This document shows, piece by piece, positions 19,574-30,291 of a stretch of DNA of 64,000 bases. The DNA comes from Filobacillus milosensis (GTDB taxonomy: Bacteria; Bacillota; Bacilli; Bacillales; Alkalibacillaceae): contig NZ_SOPW01000009.1 of assembly GCF_004402015.1 (NCBI RefSeq), positions 1-64,000 of the forward strand, in the 5' to 3' direction. A program made the position numbers and the translations under genes. The stretch's first letter is position 1. The number at the start of each line of letters is the position of its first letter. The notes beneath the pieces were generated by a model. The model had not been told where the DNA came from, made no database searches, and saw only the letters and a program-made list of their open reading frames with translations.

Positions 19574-21085
19574 TCAATTGCCTTTCAATTCTTTCAAATC
19601 CTGCTGATTGAATAGTTTTAATACGAATAAACCGATCCCAACAATAATGACTCCTAATATGCAGAGTATCAAAGTTAGAATAGCTAAAGTCAATCGAGAC
19701 GGTTCAATAACATAATCTGTTAGAGTGGATTGAGTGAATGTTACTACTCCCCACATGACTAACAGTATAAATATAGATTTTATTATAAAAAGGATTGAAG
19801 CATTTATTTCAGAAATAACCTTCCACTTCCATAGAAAAACACATAAGAGAAATGCAGCAGCTCCAATATAAGCCCAACTAGAGCCAATTATTCCGAATTT
19901 AGGGATAAGGATTAGATTTAATATATACTTAATTCCAATCATTATTAAGATCCATTTCAGTTGCTGTAGACGATAATTATACTGCTGTAAAAATACAGAT
20001 AACATAATAATCATCGAAAGCAAAAACACGATCAGCATCATCCACTGTAAAGCTGCTGTTCCATCATTGGTTTTAAATAAAAGTGGATTCATAAGTGGCA
20101 TAATTGCTATTAAACCAATAGATGCTCCCAATGATAACAAGAATGTCCATTTAAAAGCGAGTTCCATCCTCAGATGGTTTTGACCTAGCGTTGGAATTAA
20201 AGCTAAAGCTAACGATGAACCAATAACGAGTCCCATTTGAATAATCGGGTGACTACGGTCAAATATCCCTTTCATGCTTTTAGCTTCTTCAAACGAGAAC
20301 CCAAATTGTTGTAACAACTCAACCATTGTAAATACATCAACCACTTGTAAAACCAGATGCATCATATAAATTAAACTATAAATCGCTACTCCAATTAACA
20401 ACACCTGAGTTAGTGAACGATTAAGTTTAAAACGATGGAACTTGATGGTTCTTCTCTTCCAAAAATACAATCCTATTAACATAATACATGCAACCATAGT
20501 TCCAATTATTGTGGACCACGCCGCATAAGAACCTATTTGATATACAGATAAATTGGTATATTGAATAATCCAATAAGTCATTACAATAATTAATACAACT
20601 CGAATAAATTGTTCAATAATCTGGGATATCGCTATATATTGGGGTAAATTAACGCTTTGAAAGACTCCCCTTAAAGTAGAAGATAAAGGGATTAACAAGA
20701 ACATCGCACCTGCTACTTGAATTGAACCATTTAGATTAGGGTCTCCCATCCACTGTGCAAATAAATCAGAGAAAAAATAAAAACCTAAAAATAAAGCTAC
20801 TCCTAAACCAAATAATATGGAAAACACCATCCACTCATGAGGAACATGGTTAGAGGCGGTTGACTTACGATTTGAGCCTATTTGTGATATAGCACTAGGT
20901 ATACTATAGATTGATAAGAGTAATGCGACAGATAGTATAGGGTAAATTTGCTGATAAATATATAACCCCTCATCGCCCGCCATGTTTTGCAACGGCACCC
21001 GATAAATCATGCCCAGGACTTTACTAATAAAACCTGCAATTGTTAAAAATATAGCCCCTCTCACCCATAATGCTTGCTGACTCAT
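19574..21085 (-). CDS. yabM: Polysaccharide/lipid flippase family protein (MATE-like, YabM/SpoVB type)
   Basis: A polytopic membrane protein of the MVF/polysaccharide transporter group that includes SpoVB and MurJ-like flippases. About 503 residues with 13-14 hydrophobic segments; the N-terminal block with FISKVLGMIYRVPLQNMAG is characteristic. The likely substrate is a lipid-linked glycan, but the exact one is not known. ATG 21085 is preferred to ATG 21115: a TGCTATAAT element lies at 21118-21125, so transcripts would begin about where 21115 starts, and MSQQALW matches relatives better. It heads the yabM-mazG-rqcP-yabP-yabQ-divIC-yabR group. Confidence 0.88.
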   Translation of the reverse strand: MSQQALWVRGAIFLTIAGFISKVLGMIYRVPLQNMAGDEGLYIYQQIYPILSVALLLSIYSIPSAISQIGSNRKSTASNHVPHEWMVFSILFGLGVALFLGFYFFSDLFAQWMGDPNLNGSIQVAGAMFLLIPLSSTLRGVFQSVNLPQYIAISQIIEQFIRVVLIIVMTYWIIQYTNLSVYQIGSYAAWSTIIGTMVACIMLIGLYFWKRRTIKFHRFKLNRSLTQVLLIGVAIYSLIYMMHLVLQVVDVFTMVELLQQFGFSFEEAKSMKGIFDRSHPIIQMGLVIGSSLALALIPTLGQNHLRMELAFKWTFLLSLGASIGLIAIMPLMNPLLFKTNDGTAALQWMMLIVFLLSMIIMLSVFLQQYNYRLQQLKWILIMIGIKYILNLILIPKFGIIGSSWAYIGAAAFLLCVFLWKWKVISEINASILFIIKSIFILLVMWGVVTFTQSTLTDYVIEPSRLTLAILTLILCILGVIIVGIGLFVLKLFNQQDLKELKGN

Positions 21086-21117
21086 ATGAAACCCCGTTCT
21101 AATTATATTTTGCATTT

Positions 21118-21125
21118 ATTATAGC
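21118..21125 (-). promoter_or_regulatory. extended -10 promoter for the yabM-mazG operon
   Basis: Minus-strand TATAAT (21118-21123) with an upstream TG one base away, an extended -10 element. No good -35 is visible 17 nt upstream. It lies about 33 nt ahead of the chosen yabM start, next to the edge of a 21-bp-period array. Confidence 0.6.
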
Positions 21126-21142
21126 ACACCAGAAAATGAATA

Positions 21143-21262
21143 AAGTCCGGAAAACAACATAAAAGGTCCGGAAAAATGCTGTTTTTAAGGGTTTTTGACA
21201 AGATTCGACCCTGGAAAACTAACCAAAAGCTCCGGAAATATCAAAAAAGGGTCCAGAACTTA
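21143..21262. repeat. 21-bp-period intergenic array, core GTCCGGAAAA
   Basis: Plus-strand cores begin with CCGGAAAA at 21147 and 21168, CTGGAAAA at 21211, CCGGAAAT at 21232 and CCAGAACT at 21253. The steps are 21, 43, 21 and 21 nt. The position near 21189 holds only a degenerate unit, and one extra base lies in that double step. The array fills the gap between the spoVT terminator and the yabM promoter. The core contains the palindrome TCCGGA. Confidence 0.75.
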
Positions 21263-21285
21263 ACCGTAGGGTACCTTATAAAAGC

Positions 21286-21317
21286 AAAAAAACAGTAAGG
21301 GTTTACCCCTTACTGTA
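21286..21317 (-). terminator. spoVT intrinsic terminator
   Basis: ACAGTAAGGG / CCCTTACTGT stem with a short loop, followed on the minus strand by a run of seven T. It begins 10 nt past the spoVT stop. Confidence 0.9.
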
Positions 21318-21326
21318 AGCTTCGAA

Positions 21327-21860
21327 CTATTCCATTTGCCTGGCCAAAAAGTTTGCAGCTGCTTGACATACTTTAACTTCTACGTCCGTTAAAGCACCTT
21401 TGTCCATAAGTAAAATAACACTACCCACTGGGTCACCATTCGATATGATCGGTTGAATAAGATACGATGAAACCGTCTCCTCTTTGCCTTCTACAATTTC
21501 AATAGATGACTCATTTTTTTCAACTTTACCTTCACGCTTGTCCATTGATTCCTCAACGACTTTACCGACATTTTTGTTTAAGTACTCTTTTTTTGATGCT
21601 CCTGCAATAGCTATAACTTCATCACGATCTGATACTAGTATTTTTTGGCCTAAGGAATCAAATAATGCATGGGCATACTCTTGTGCAAATTCACTTAATT
21701 CATTGATTGGTGAATATTTTTTTAGGATGACTTCACCTTCACGATCGACGAATATTTCTAATGGATCCCCTTCACGAATACGTAACGTTCTTCTAATCTC
21801 TTTAGGGACAACAACTCTGCCGAGATCATCAATACGGCGTACAATTCCTGTTGCTTTCAT
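21327..21860 (-). CDS. spoVT: Stage V sporulation protein T
   Basis: A forespore transcription factor that adjusts sigma-G-dependent genes late in sporulation. The 177-residue protein has an N-terminal AbrB-type swapped-hairpin DNA-binding domain (MKATGIVRRIDDLGRVVVPKEIRR) and a C-terminal GAF-like domain (about residues 60-177). ATG 21860 is chosen because MKATGIVRR is the conserved family start; in-frame codons further upstream lack support. It stands between mfd and yabM as in B. subtilis. Confidence 0.96.
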   Translation of the reverse strand: MKATGIVRRIDDLGRVVVPKEIRRTLRIREGDPLEIFVDREGEVILKKYSPINELSEFAQEYAHALFDSLGQKILVSDRDEVIAIAGASKKEYLNKNVGKVVEESMDKREGKVEKNESSIEIVEGKEETVSSYLIQPIISNGDPVGSVILLMDKGALTDVEVKVCQAAANFLARQME

Positions 21861-21958
21861 TTCTTGAAATCCCCGCTTTCTTTGATGTACTTGCATAGGT
21901 GTGATGACATATACTGAACACCTGCTAGTAATTTTTAGTATGAGACAAGAAACATAAT

Positions 21959-24900
21959 CTATTCATGGGTTAGCTGTTTTTTTGTTTCGCCGAGTTTTGA
22001 TAATAAATCTTCAACGATGTCATATCGCTTGTGTTTATTGTTTCTTTGGAATTGCAACTTCAATTTTAATTGCTTTCCTTCAGTTGCTAGCTGAACCATT
22101 CTACCATAGCTATTAGCCAGTTCAAACAGCTGAGCACCGTCAACTTTTTGACTTTCTTCAGTCTGCATTAGAAGGTCTATCTTATTTTTACGTTCCTCAA
22201 TATGTTCGATTCGCTCTTGTTGTGCAAGTAGACGAATACGAGATACTTGTAATAAATCTTCAACTTCTTTAGGGTACTCACCAAATCGATCAATTAATTC
22301 ATCTTTAATGTCGTATACTTCATTAATGTTATCCATTGCTTTAATTTGTTTATACATCTGAATTTTTTGAGCTTCATCAGTGATATACTCAGAAGGAATA
22401 TAAGCATCAATGTCTAATGACATTTCAACTTCGAAAGGTTTGGTTTCCTCATATGTTTTCCCTGCTTGTTTTGCTTGAATAGCATCATTCAACATTTGTG
22501 AGTACATGTCAAACCCGACTGAATCAATAAAGCCATGCTGTTCTGTACCAAGTAAATTACCTGTACCACGGATGGATAAATCGCGCATCGCAATCTTAAA
22601 CCCTGAACCTAATTCCGTAAACTCTTTAATCGCTTCTAATCGCTTTTCTGCCACTTCTGTTAAAACTTTATTCTGTTGATAAGTAAAGTAAGCATAAGCC
22701 AGTCGGTTCGAACGGCCTACGCGCCCTCTTAACTGATAGAGCTGACTTAACCCCATCTTATCCGCATCATAGACGATTAGTGTATTTACATTAGGGATAT
22801 CTACCCCTGTTTCAATAATCGTTGTACTTACTAGTACATCAAAATTCCCCTCTAGGAAATCAAACATGATTCCTTCAAGTTGACGTTCATTCATTTGACC
22901 ATGCGCAAAGTTCACTCGGGCATCATCTACGAGCATATCTATTTCACCGGCTATTTTTTCAATCAAGTCTACTCGATTATACAAGAAAAACACCTGTCCA
23001 CCACGAGCCAGCTCTCGTTCAATCGCTTCCCGAATAAAAGCAGGGTTGTACTCCAGCACATAAGTCTGAATAGGAAATCTGTTTTCCGGTGGTGTTTCAA
23101 TCACTGATAAATCACGCACTCCGACCATCGACATGTGTAATGTTCTTGGAATAGGTGTTGCCGTTAGAGTTAGCACATCAACATTTGTCTTAAGTTGTTT
23201 GATTTTCTCTTTATGTTTAACTCCAAAGCGTTGTTCTTCATCAACGACCAGTAAACCAAGATCTTGAAATACAACATCCTTAGATAACACACGATGCGTA
23301 CCAATAACGACATCAATTAAACCTTTTCTCAGCTTATCGAGTGTTTCTTTTTGCTGTTTTGGTGTACGGAAACGACTGAGCAAGCCAACATTTACACCAA
23401 ACTGCTGAAAACGCTCTTGGAACGTTTCAAAATGTTGTTGCGCAAGAATCGTTGTTGGGACTAAAACGGCTACTTGTTTATTATCAAGTACGGCTTTAAA
23501 TGCTGCTCTGATGGCAACTTCCGTTTTTCCATAACCAACATCCCCACATAATAAGCGATCCATTGGGCGTTCTCTTTCCATATCAGTTTTAATTTCTTCA
23601 ATACAACGTAATTGATCTTCAGTTTCTTCATACGGGAATGCCGCTTCAAAATCACGTTGCATCTCTGTATCTTCAGAGAATGCATGACCTTTAGAAGCTT
23701 CACGCTCAGCGTATAACTTAATCAAATCATCTGCAATATCTTCAACAGATGATTGAACACGAGATTTAACTTTTTTCCATTCGCTTCCGCCTAATCGATA
23801 TAGCTTAGGCTCTTTTCCTTCTGACCCAACATACTTTTGGACCTGGTCAATCTGATCAACAGGTACATATAATTTATCATTACCCGAGTAATTAACGACC
23901 ATATAATCTTTATGGACGTCATTCACTTCAAGCGTTTCAATACCTAAGTATTTACCTATCCCGTGGTTAATGTGAACGACATAATCGCCCACTTTTAACT
24001 CTTGATAACTCTTTATCCGTTCAGCATTAGATATCTTTTGTCTTTTTCGCTTTTTAGGTTTTTGTTTTTTAAACAATTCTTCTTCAGTTAACACCGCAAA
24101 CTTAAAAGCAGGCATTTCAAACCCTTGGTTAAGAACACCTTGTACGACTATAGGTTCATTTACTGGTAGCTCCTGATCTTGATCAACTTTATAAGCAGTC
24201 ATTTCATAGTCATCTAACACACTTACAATGCGGTCCATTCTCTCTTCACTTGATGCAAGAATGACGACAGAGAAGCTGGCATTTGTCCAACGTTCAATTT
24301 CACTTTTAAGCATTGGCATTTGCCCATGGAAAGTCTGCATTTGTCTACTGGATAAATTAATAATATTCTCAGGTTTTGTATTAGGAATATGTCTTAAGAA
24401 AAGTGAAAAATATACCTTTTGATAATTAGTTTTTTGCATGACAGTAGCCCAGTCAAAGGTTAACGTTAGCCCGTTAACTAATGACTGGGTTTCTAGCATA
24501 TCTGTATACCAATTGGCTTCTTCACGGTCGAGTTGTTCTGCCGTCTCACTTACCCGACTCATTTCATCAAAAATAACTACGGTTTGATCTGAGACATAAT
24601 CTATTAAACTATGTACTTCATCATAAAATAGTGAGAGATATTTGATCATGCCAGGGAAGTGTTCGCCTTGTTCCAAACGCTCTATATCATATGAAATAGT
24701 TTCTCTAAGCTTTTCTTGGGCTTCTGGTTCTTTTATTTTCTTTAATGACTTCGCTAATAAATCTTTTAATTTTTGAGCACCTTCGTCCATTTGTTCTTGA
24801 GTTAATAAAAACTCATCAACTGGACCAATTTGAATATCTTCTAACTCTTCTTTAGAACGTTGATTTTCAGCATCAAAATATCGAATAGATTCTACTTCAT

Positions 24901-25495
24901 CATCAAACCACTCTATACGAACAGGGTAATTTTCAGTTAATGGATATAAATCTATAATCCCACCGCGTCGACTGATTTCCCCAGGAGATGTAACCATATC
25001 CGTAAACTTATACCCCATCGAGATAAATTGTTCGACTGACTCTTCATACGAGTGTATTTCCCCTGCTTTTAAATAAGCTGTTGTTATTTGGTTTGAATTT
25101 TTCGGAGGTAATACACGTTTAAGAGCAGCTACAGGAGCAACTAAAATACCTTCCTCTTGCCGCTGCCACTTCTCCCATACTTCTAAGCGTTGTGCTTTTA
25201 ATTCAGGAGAAGCTGTCTCGGTTTCTGCTGCTAGTAATTCATTGACTGGATATAGATATACATTTTCGTGACTGGATATTGAATGAAGTTCATCATAAAC
25301 CTTCTGAGCTTGTGATAAATTATGAGTGACGTATAAGACAGGACGTTCTGTCTTTTCCTGGAGAGCGGATACAAGTAACTGTCTAGTCGTATTCGTTAAA
25401 CCAGCTACTAACTGCTCATTCATGCCGTCGTCTAGTCCCTCAATAAGATTGACGATATCATCTTGTTCAGTAAGGTATTGTTTTAAATTTAACAA
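21959..25495 (-). CDS. mfd: Transcription-repair coupling factor
   Basis: Removes RNA polymerase stalled at DNA lesions and recruits UvrABC. At 1178 residues the protein has the full layout: an N-terminal UvrB-like domain (~1-350), an RNA-polymerase-interaction domain with [17 protein letters not shown] near 500, the SF2 translocase with Walker [12 protein letters not shown] near 650 and DEEQRFG, motif [11 protein letters not shown], and the C-terminal TRCF domain. Start [11 protein letters not shown] at 25495. It is separated from fin by an intrinsic terminator. Confidence 0.97.
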   Translation of the reverse strand: MLNLKQYLTEQDDIVNLIEGLDDGMNEQLVAGLTNTTRQLLVSALQEKTERPVLYVTHNLSQAQKVYDELHSISSHENVYLYPVNELLAAETETASPELKAQRLEVWEKWQRQEEGILVAPVAALKRVLPPKNSNQITTAYLKAGEIHSYEESVEQFISMGYKFTDMVTSPGEISRRGGIIDLYPLTENYPVRIEWFDDEVESIRYFDAENQRSKEELEDIQIGPVDEFLLTQEQMDEGAQKLKDLLAKSLKKIKEPEAQEKLRETISYDIERLEQGEHFPGMIKYLSLFYDEVHSLIDYVSDQTVVIFDEMSRVSETAEQLDREEANWYTDMLETQSLVNGLTLTFDWATVMQKTNYQKVYFSLFLRHIPNTKPENIINLSSRQMQTFHGQMPMLKSEIERWTNASFSVVILASSEERMDRIVSVLDDYEMTAYKVDQDQELPVNEPIVVQGVLNQGFEMPAFKFAVLTEEELFKKQKPKKRKRQKISNAERIKSYQELKVGDYVVHINHGIGKYLGIETLEVNDVHKDYMVVNYSGNDKLYVPVDQIDQVQKYVGSEGKEPKLYRLGGSEWKKVKSRVQSSVEDIADDLIKLYAEREASKGHAFSEDTEMQRDFEAAFPYEETEDQLRCIEEIKTDMERERPMDRLLCGDVGYGKTEVAIRAAFKAVLDNKQVAVLVPTTILAQQHFETFQERFQQFGVNVGLLSRFRTPKQQKETLDKLRKGLIDVVIGTHRVLSKDVVFQDLGLLVVDEEQRFGVKHKEKIKQLKTNVDVLTLTATPIPRTLHMSMVGVRDLSVIETPPENRFPIQTYVLEYNPAFIREAIERELARGGQVFFLYNRVDLIEKIAGEIDMLVDDARVNFAHGQMNERQLEGIMFDFLEGNFDVLVSTTIIETGVDIPNVNTLIVYDADKMGLSQLYQLRGRVGRSNRLAYAYFTYQQNKVLTEVAEKRLEAIKEFTELGSGFKIAMRDLSIRGTGNLLGTEQHGFIDSVGFDMYSQMLNDAIQAKQAGKTYEETKPFEVEMSLDIDAYIPSEYITDEAQKIQMYKQIKAMDNINEVYDIKDELIDRFGEYPKEVEDLLQVSRIRLLAQQERIEHIEERKNKIDLLMQTEESQKVDGAQLFELANSYGRMVQLATEGKQLKLKLQFQRNNKHKRYDIVEDLLSKLGETKKQLTHE

Positions 25496-25542
25496 AAGCT
25501 TTCTCCCCTATCTTATAGCAAAACATCTCATGAGAAAAACAG

Positions 25543-25570
25543 AAAAATGCTTTGGTGAACAACCAAAGCT
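25543..25570 (-). terminator. fin intrinsic terminator
   Basis: AGCTTTGGT / ACCAAAGC(A) stem followed by TTTTTC on the minus strand, between the fin stop and mfd. Confidence 0.8.
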
Positions 25571-25591
25571 TAAGTACATTTTATAGTTTTA

Positions 25592-25813
25592 TTAATGAAT
25601 AAATGTATCATTTTCAAATAAATTAGGATTTTGAGCAAGAATTTCTTCACAATGTTCGCAAATGAGTTGAACAGACACTTCACCTTCATCATTCAACTGA
25701 ACAATATCTAATGCAAAAGGTTGTTGTCCTATTAAATCATAGACTCTGTCTTCATCTTCTATGACACCCATCGATTGCTGACAGTGTCTACATTTCATAT
25801 TAACTGCCACCAT
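25592..25813 (-). CDS. fin: Anti-sigma-F factor Fin
   Basis: A small zinc-binding protein that inhibits sigma-F and helps the forespore switch to sigma-G. The 73-residue protein has two CXXC pairs (CRHC near residue 8 and CEHC near 52) as in Fin/YabK, plus a central LIGQQPFALDIVQLNDEGEV stretch. It lies between pth and mfd, the conserved location. The ribosome site AAGGGAGG precedes ATG 25813 by 4-5 nt. Confidence 0.88.
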   Translation of the reverse strand: MVAVNMKCRHCQQSMGVIEDEDRVYDLIGQQPFALDIVQLNDEGEVSVQLICEHCEEILAQNPNLFENDTFIH

Positions 25814-25876
25814 ATAACCTCCCTTGGCAAACTACTAGTTAGTTTTTCCAAACTGCAGGAGATTTATGCAGCTAAC

Positions 25877-26437
25877 TTACTGGTTATACGTGTTCATCAC
25901 TTCTAGGAAAGGTTTTTTCATCCAATCCTCTACAGCATGTGATGAGCGTTCAATGGCTACATCGACTTCTTTACGAGTCGCCTTTGGAAATTTCCCAAGA
26001 ACATAGTCAACCACAGGCAGATCATTTTCAGGGCGTCCGATTCCAAAACGAATTCGGTTAAACTCTTTCGTGCCAATTTGTTCAATAATGCTTCTAATAC
26101 CATTATGACCACCATGGCCGCCTTTTTGACGTAAACGAATCTTACCAGTAGGTAAATCTAAATCATCATAAATAACCACTACATCTTCTGGCTCTAAGTC
26201 ATAGTAATCCATCACTTTTTTAACGGCTTGTCCAGATAAATTCATGTAAGTTTGTGGTTTAATTAGTATGATTTTTTCTCCGTTTAAGTGCTCAACTGTG
26301 TAATGTGATTCAAAGCCACTCTTGCTTAATTTCCAGCCATGATCTGATGCAATATGGTCTACAACCATAAAGCCTATGTTATGGCGTGTCTTGCGATATT
26401 TAAATCCTGGATTCCCAAGGCCTACTATACACTTCAT
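25877..26437 (-). CDS. pth: Peptidyl-tRNA hydrolase
   Basis: Releases peptides from prematurely dissociated peptidyl-tRNA, recycling the tRNA. The 186-residue protein has the family signatures GLGNPGFKYRKTRHNIGF (with catalytic His in RHN) and GGHGGHNGIRSI near residue 108, plus YDDLDLPTG near 90. A good ribosome site (AAGGAG) precedes the start. In B. subtilis this gene is spoVC. The ~410-nt gap upstream, between pth and the rplY terminator, is filled mainly by a 290-bp repeat. Confidence 0.96.
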   Translation of the reverse strand: MKCIVGLGNPGFKYRKTRHNIGFMVVDHIASDHGWKLSKSGFESHYTVEHLNGEKIILIKPQTYMNLSGQAVKKVMDYYDLEPEDVVVIYDDLDLPTGKIRLRQKGGHGGHNGIRSIIEQIGTKEFNRIRFGIGRPENDLPVVDYVLGKFPKATRKEVDVAIERSSHAVEDWMKKPFLEVMNTYNQ

Positions 26438-26507
26438 TTTTTGTGACTCCTTTATTGATTAAGAAAAGTAAAAAATTCCTCACTAAAGTTTGATATTTTT
26501 TAGTGAA

Positions 26508-26796
26508 GCTACAGGCGGACGCTTTCCGCGGGCACGGCTTCAACGAAGGAACATCAATGAATAATCTCCATTGCACCTTTGCACCGAGGAAGCTTACTTC
26601 GAAGCATTCCTAGAAGACGCAGGTGCATCCCGCGTGAATTTCGGCTCGTGCTTTTCCCGCGAAGACCTGGACGGTCAAGTGTCGACGTTGGCCACAAAAT
26701 CTACTTGCTTTACTTCTTTGCGTTATTTTGCGCCGAGTAACCGCAGGCGCAGGACGTGGCCGTTTTTAGTCGACCAGGAGTCGTCGCCTTTCGCTC
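26508..26796 (+). repeat. long dispersed repeat, copy A (about 290 bp)
   Basis: Begins GCTACAGGCGGACGCTTTCC and ends GGAGTCGTCGCCTTTCGCTC. It is the same sequence, with scattered substitutions, as the minus strand of 30292-30580. Its left end can form a small hairpin (GCGGA...TCCGC). It is far more GC-rich than its surroundings and lies between pth and the rplY terminator. A 76-codon open frame inside it has no ribosome site and is not counted as a gene. No transposase is present. Confidence 0.88.
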
Positions 26797-26849
26797 AATA
26801 ATTACTTTAATATTCATCACTTAGCAAAATAAAAATTAACAGAATCAAA

Positions 26850-26888
26850 GAAAAAAAGATCGAAGTCTATGATAGTGTGACTTCGATC
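26850..26888 (-). terminator. rplY intrinsic terminator
   Basis: Perfect GATCGAAGTC / GACTTCGATC stem with a run of seven T on the minus strand, about 30 nt past the rplY stop. Confidence 0.9.
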
Positions 26889-26919
26889 CCTTTATTAGTA
26901 TTTTGAAATGAATTAAGAA

Positions 26920-27564
26920 TTATTCTTTGTCATCATCAGATTTTTCATTAATGACTTCTGGCTCTGCATTTTCTTCTGCAACACCTTCGTCACCTTCTTC
27001 AGGTACTTCCTCTTGCTGAGGTGGAAGGATCGTAATGATTGTTGCATCATCATCATCTAAGATTTCATAGTTCTTACCAGATTTTAAGTCACCAACAGTT
27101 ACACTGTCACCAATATTTAGTTCTGAAATATCAATTGAAATTTCTTCAGGAATATTATTTGGTGTAGAACGAACGTTTAGTGTGTGCATAGCTTGCTGCT
27201 TCACACCGCCGTCTTTAACACCTTGTGACTCACCTTCAAAGTTAATGTTAACTTCTACATCAACTTCAGTAGACATATCTACTTGATAAAAGTCAGCGTG
27301 AACTAACTTATCTTTAATTACGTCTGATTGGTAATCGTAAAGCATTACGCTTAACGAATCTTTACCTTCTACTGCTAATGAAAATACAGCGTTACGACCT
27401 TCGTCGCGAACGTTTTTAATTAGTTCAATTTCTTCTACTGCTACTGTAACAGGTTCTTTCCCTTTACCGTAAACTACGGCTGGAACGTAACCTTCTTTTC
27501 TTAAATTTTTAGTTTGATATCTTCTTAAATCAGATCTGTCTTTGGCTTGAATAGTTGCTGCCAT
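26920..27564 (-). CDS. rplY: Ribosomal protein bL25 / general stress protein Ctc
   Basis: Binds 5S rRNA; in Bacilli the long TL5/Ctc form is stress-induced. The 214-residue protein has the L25 domain (about 1-95: RKEGYVPAVVYGKGKEPVTV) and a C-terminal beta domain (about 100-185: VEVNINFEGESQGVKDGGV). The last ~30 residues are an acidic Glu/Asp tail. The region ahead of the start contains a good sigma-B promoter (27607-27632), as for B. subtilis ctc, so stress induction is expected. The AACGGAGG ribosome site lies upstream of ATG. Confidence 0.95.
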   Translation of the reverse strand: MAATIQAKDRSDLRRYQTKNLRKEGYVPAVVYGKGKEPVTVAVEEIELIKNVRDEGRNAVFSLAVEGKDSLSVMLYDYQSDVIKDKLVHADFYQVDMSTEVDVEVNINFEGESQGVKDGGVKQQAMHTLNVRSTPNNIPEEISIDISELNIGDSVTVGDLKSGKNYEILDDDDATIITILPPQQEEVPEEGDEGVAEENAEPEVINEKSDDDKE

Positions 27565-27606
27565 GTTTTCTCAACCTCCGTTAATAAAATACTCTATTTA
27601 TATCCC

Positions 27607-27632
27607 TTACCCTTTATTATACCTTTTTAAAC
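27607..27632 (-). promoter_or_regulatory. sigma-B promoter of rplY (ctc)
   Basis: Minus strand: GTTTAA (27627-27632), 14-nt spacer, GGGTAA (27607-27612), matching the sigma-B pattern GTTTAA-N(13-15)-GGGTAT with one mismatch. The B. subtilis orthologue ctc is a classic sigma-B gene. Confidence 0.75.
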
Positions 27633-27648
27633 GGAGATGTAAAATTTT

Positions 27649-28602
27649 TTAGTCGAATAGGGTACTAATTGAACGGTGTTCATGTACTCGTTTAATGGAT
27701 TCTGCAATCAATTTACCTACCGACAATTGTGTAATCTTAGACGATTGTTTCTCTTCTGATAATGGGATAGTATTTGTCACTGCAAGTTCTTTAATCTTCG
27801 AGTTATCAATGCGCTCAATCGCCGGACCAGATAACACCGGATGAGTACAACAAGCATAAACTTCTTTTGCACCGTTTTCCATCATCGCATTAGCTGCTAG
27901 CGTAATAGTACCCGCTGTATCAATAATGTCATCAATTAAAATTGCAGTTTTTCCTTCTACTTGACCTACGATATTCATAACCTCAGCCACATTTGGCTTT
28001 GGACGACGTTTATCAATTATCGCAATCGGCGCTTTTAAGCGATCAGCCAATTGTCTTGCTCTCGTCACACCGCCGTGATCAGGTGACACAATGACAACGT
28101 CTTCTAAGTTCTTTTCTAAGAAATGTTCGCTTAAGATTTTTACACCAATTAAGTGGTCAATTGGAATATTAAAGAATCCTTGAATTTGTGCTGCATGTAA
28201 ATCTAGAGTAATTACTCGGTCAGCGCCTGCTGTTTCTAGTAAATCAGCAACTAATTTAGAAGTAATTGGCTCTCTCGAACGTGCTTTACGATCTTGGCGA
28301 GCATAACCATAATAAGGCATTACAATGTTAATGGTTCGAGCAGATGCACGTTTTAATGCATCAATCATAATAAGTAATTCCATTAAATGTTCATTTACCG
28401 GAGCACTTGTCGATTGAACAACAAACACATCACATCCACGGATGCTTTCTTCAATATTGATTTGAACTTCACCATCACTGAAACGTTTAACCGAACACTT
28501 ACCAAGTTCCACACCAGCTTGGTCAGCGATTTCTTGAGCTAATGCTGGGTTTGAGTTCAAGCTGAAGACTTTTAAGTAAGGGTCATTATAATGATTAGAC
28601 AT
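27649..28602 (-). CDS. prs: Ribose-phosphate pyrophosphokinase
   Basis: Makes PRPP from ribose-5-phosphate and ATP for purine, pyrimidine, histidine, tryptophan and NAD synthesis. At 317 residues it is the usual length. Seen are the metal-binding [11 protein letters not shown], the flexible-loop [15 protein letters not shown] and the PRPP loop [10 protein letters not shown]. It follows glmU by about 28 nt, the conserved glmU-prs pair, and is followed by rplY with its own sigma-B promoter. Confidence 0.97.
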   Translation of the reverse strand: MSNHYNDPYLKVFSLNSNPALAQEIADQAGVELGKCSVKRFSDGEVQINIEESIRGCDVFVVQSTSAPVNEHLMELLIMIDALKRASARTINIVMPYYGYARQDRKARSREPITSKLVADLLETAGADRVITLDLHAAQIQGFFNIPIDHLIGVKILSEHFLEKNLEDVVIVSPDHGGVTRARQLADRLKAPIAIIDKRRPKPNVAEVMNIVGQVEGKTAILIDDIIDTAGTITLAANAMMENGAKEVYACCTHPVLSGPAIERIDNSKIKELAVTNTIPLSEEKQSSKITQLSVGKLIAESIKRVHEHRSISTLFD

Positions 28603-28630
28603 AGATTGAGAACCTCCAAAAAGATTTTTA

Positions 28631-30004
28631 TTATTTACGTTTATTTAAACGTTCTACATAACCTTCTTTATTTTCTTGACGAGAACGTGCAATGGATAGA
28701 GCCTTTTCAGGAACATCTTTAGTAATGGTTGATCCAGCAGCTACATAAGCACCTTTTTTCACAGTTACTGGGGCTACTAAGTTAGAGTTACAACCGATAA
28801 ACGCCTCATCTTCAATGATGGTTTTATATTTATTTTTACCATCATAATTAACCGTAATCGTACCACAACCAATATTTGCATCTTTACCAACTTCGGCATC
28901 ACCAATATAAGAAAGGTGAGAAACCTTACTATTAGAATCTATTTGAGATTTCTTAACTTCTACAAAGTTACCTATTTTCACATGGTCCCCGACATCACTT
29001 GCTGGACGGATGTGGGCGAATGGTCCAATGTTTACACTTTGTCCGACTTTACTTTCAGTAACCACACTTTGTTTAATGACGGTGCTTTCACCAATATAAC
29101 TATCCATGATTTCACTATTCGGACCAATGGTTGATTCGTCTTTAATAGTAGTTTTCCCACTAATTTTACAACCAGGTTCTATGATAACGTCTGAGCCAAT
29201 AATTACGTCTGGGCCGATATAAGTATTATCTACATCGATGATTGACACACCTTGACGCATATGATGCTCGTTAATACGTTGTTGCATGATCTTCTCTGCT
29301 TTTGATAGAGCGACTCGGTCATTAACACCTAATGTCTCTTCAAAGTTTGGTGTCGTATAAGCTACAACCTTCTGACTTCTCTCTTTTGCAATGGATAGAA
29401 CATCAGGTAAATAGTACTCACCTTGCGAATTATCGTTCGATACAAGATCTAATGCGTCAAACAGCAGTTCATTATCAAAACAATAAACCCCTGTATTAAT
29501 TTCATTTACTTTCAATTCATCATTATTAGCATCTTTATGCTCAACTATTTTCTCTACTTCGTTATCGTCATTGCGAATAACCCTACCATAACCAGAAGGA
29601 TCATCTAATTTTGAAGTTAAAACAGAGACTTGAGCTTGTTCGTTTTCATGGAAATCCATTAATTCTTTTAACGTTTCTCCTGTTAGAAGAGGTGTATCTC
29701 CACAAACGACAATCGTGGTACCTTTTTTATCTTTAAGATATGGCTCAGCCATTTGAACAGCATGACCCGTACCTAATTGTTCTTCTTGGAGTACATATTT
29801 CGTGCGACTGCCTAGTTGTTCTTTAACTAAGTCAGAACCAAAACCGATAATGGTAATGATCTCGCTAAGATTGAGATCTGTTAACTGATCCACCACATGT
29901 TCAACCATTGGTTTCCCGCATACCGGATGTAGAACTTTGTACAACTTCGACTTCATGCGTGTACCTTTTCCAGCCGCAAGTACTACGGCATATCTATTTG
30001 ACAT
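28631..30004 (-). CDS. glmU: Bifunctional UDP-GlcNAc pyrophosphorylase / glucosamine-1-phosphate acetyltransferase
   Basis: Makes UDP-GlcNAc for peptidoglycan and teichoic acid in two steps. The N-terminal uridyltransferase half starts [20 protein letters not shown] (nucleotide loop), with CGDTPLL near 100. The C-terminal half is a left-handed beta helix of hexapeptide repeats (about 250-430, for example [10 protein letters not shown] and [13 protein letters not shown]) with the acetyl-CoA site. ATG 30004 is used, 6 nt after GGAGGG; ORF codons further upstream are not supported. Length is 457 residues. Confidence 0.97.
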   Translation of the reverse strand: MSNRYAVVLAAGKGTRMKSKLYKVLHPVCGKPMVEHVVDQLTDLNLSEIITIIGFGSDLVKEQLGSRTKYVLQEEQLGTGHAVQMAEPYLKDKKGTTIVVCGDTPLLTGETLKELMDFHENEQAQVSVLTSKLDDPSGYGRVIRNDDNEVEKIVEHKDANNDELKVNEINTGVYCFDNELLFDALDLVSNDNSQGEYYLPDVLSIAKERSQKVVAYTTPNFEETLGVNDRVALSKAEKIMQQRINEHHMRQGVSIIDVDNTYIGPDVIIGSDVIIEPGCKISGKTTIKDESTIGPNSEIMDSYIGESTVIKQSVVTESKVGQSVNIGPFAHIRPASDVGDHVKIGNFVEVKKSQIDSNSKVSHLSYIGDAEVGKDANIGCGTITVNYDGKNKYKTIIEDEAFIGCNSNLVAPVTVKKGAYVAAGSTITKDVPEKALSIARSRQENKEGYVERLNKRK

Positions 30005-30291
30005 GTTTTTCCCTCCAACACATTCATCCAATATGAATATATCTTAAAACATGAGCAGTTGCAACTTAATCGAGTACTGAAAGATTTAACAATTTTGTGA
30101 GATTAATTAGCAGACGTTTTACCAATTTTAAAAGTAAACTAACAGATTTAATATAATTAAATTTTTTATAAAAAAGAGGTTTATAAATTTAATTGAGGGG
30201 TACTTTTTAATATAAATAATAGGTTGAGAAGAAGTAATAAATTATGCGCTGCTAAAATTAAGAGAATGCTAAGTAGGATATTCTTCTAGGA
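30005..30291. other. AT-rich gap upstream of glmU
   Basis: No gene, RNA or clear terminator is seen. The stretch is very AT-rich. A single CGAGTACT at 30071-30078 resembles one core of the 6228-6321 array but is not repeated at 21 nt. The glmU promoter must lie here but cannot be fixed with confidence. Confidence 0.5.

Noticed and set aside
26571-26801. 76-codon ORF in repeat copy A
   Set aside because: No ribosome site, and copies B and C carry changes and deletions that do not keep the frame; it is part of a non-coding repeat.
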